5,722 nt of DNA, taken from SAR324 cluster bacterium. Lineage in GTDB: Bacteria > Bdellovibrionota > UBA2361 > JAAZON01. The position numbers and the translations under genes are program-made. Below are positions 5,465 to 5,722 of the stretch, in pieces (positions within the stretch are counted from its first letter, which is position 1; each line of letters starts with the position of its first letter). The notes below the pieces were generated by a model. The model worked only from the letters and a program-made list of their open reading frames with translations, was not told the DNA's origin and made no database searches. The stretch lies in contig JAAZON010000690.1 of NCBI GenBank assembly GCA_012797725.1, positions 1-5,722 of the forward strand. The letters are read 5' to 3'.

Positions 5465-5722
5465 ATGCGAGCAATTTTTACATTATGTTTTGTTTCCTTA
5501 TTCGCATTGTCGCTATCGGGCTGTGGCTACAATGCCATGCAAGAGCAGGATGAAGCTATCAAGGCCGCATGGTCTGAGGTAGTGAATCAATTTCAAAGAA
5601 GAGCAGATCTAGTTCCTAACCTGGTTAATACGGTCAAAGGCTATGCTGCGCATGAGAAAGAAGTCCTTGAGGAAGTAACAAACGCAAGGGCTAGAGTAGG
5701 CTCTATGGTAATAACACCCGAA
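5465..5722 (+). CDS. lemA: LemA family lipoprotein, N-terminal part (partial)
   Basis: The first 86 residues are visible; the gene runs off the right edge (family members are usually about 185-200 residues). Residues 1-20 form a lipoprotein signal peptide: MRAIF, a hydrophobic core, and the lipobox LSGC with Cys20 as the lipidated residue. The mature part starts GYNAMQEQDEAIKAAWSEV, then QRRADLVPNLVNTVKGYAAHE and VTNARARV. This is the signature of LemA, a helical-bundle protein with a short N-terminal anchor, and fits membrane anchoring facing the periplasm. The molecular role of LemA is not well settled; it often neighbours genes for TPM-domain or M48-type membrane proteins, which would lie beyond this window. 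AGGAGG (5452-5457) lies seven bases before the ATG, firmly fixing the start. No frameshift or missing segment is visible. Confidence 0.95.
   Translation, partial: MRAIFTLCFVSLFALSLSGCGYNAMQEQDEAIKAAWSEVVNQFQRRADLVPNLVNTVKGYAAHEKEVLEEVTNARARVGSMVITPE

Overview
The window looks like chromosomal DNA of a Gram-negative, proteobacterium-like organism of moderately low GC (roughly 40 % by eye). The evidence is an Asd that aligns with the Escherichia coli enzyme down to residue numbering, a LemA protein with a lipoprotein signal, and a compact two-CBS protein of a type common in proteobacteria. I cannot place it further. An intracellular alpha- or gammaproteobacterium would fit, but that is a guess.

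Layout, left to right. Bases 1-141 are the 3' end of a plus-strand gene whose product ends in a hydrophobic helix. A hairpin (148-186) and an unusual nested repeat block (173-381) follow. The block has two perfect tandem copies of a 91-bp unit, each holding two 26-bp subunits, plus a partial third copy. It stops about ten bases from the stop codon of a minus-strand gene (392-1993) for a large, divergent ROK/glucokinase-like protein. The two genes converge on the repeat block. A 371-bp non-coding gap carries a possible promoter for the kinase-like gene. Next come two minus-strand genes 8 bases apart, asd (2826-3938) followed by a small single-helix membrane protein (2365-2817), which probably form one operon.

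A divergent intergenic region of about 450 bp separates asd from a plus-strand two-CBS-domain gene (4389-4841), for which a good sigma70-like promoter is visible. A second non-coding stretch (4842-5464) contains a short direct repeat, a strong intrinsic terminator (5142-5189), a possible 22-codon ORF with an ideal ribosome binding site, and a possible promoter for the last gene. That gene is lemA, which starts at 5465 and runs off the window.

The genes do not form one pathway. Asd supplies aspartate semialdehyde for lysine/diaminopimelate, threonine and methionine. LemA is an envelope lipoprotein of uncertain role. The CBS protein is probably a nucleotide-sensing regulator, and the kinase-like protein's substrate is unknown. 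I found no convincing new defence, mobile or CRISPR system. The most unusual items are the repeat block, whose core happens to resemble the T-box consensus, and the divergent kinase-like protein.
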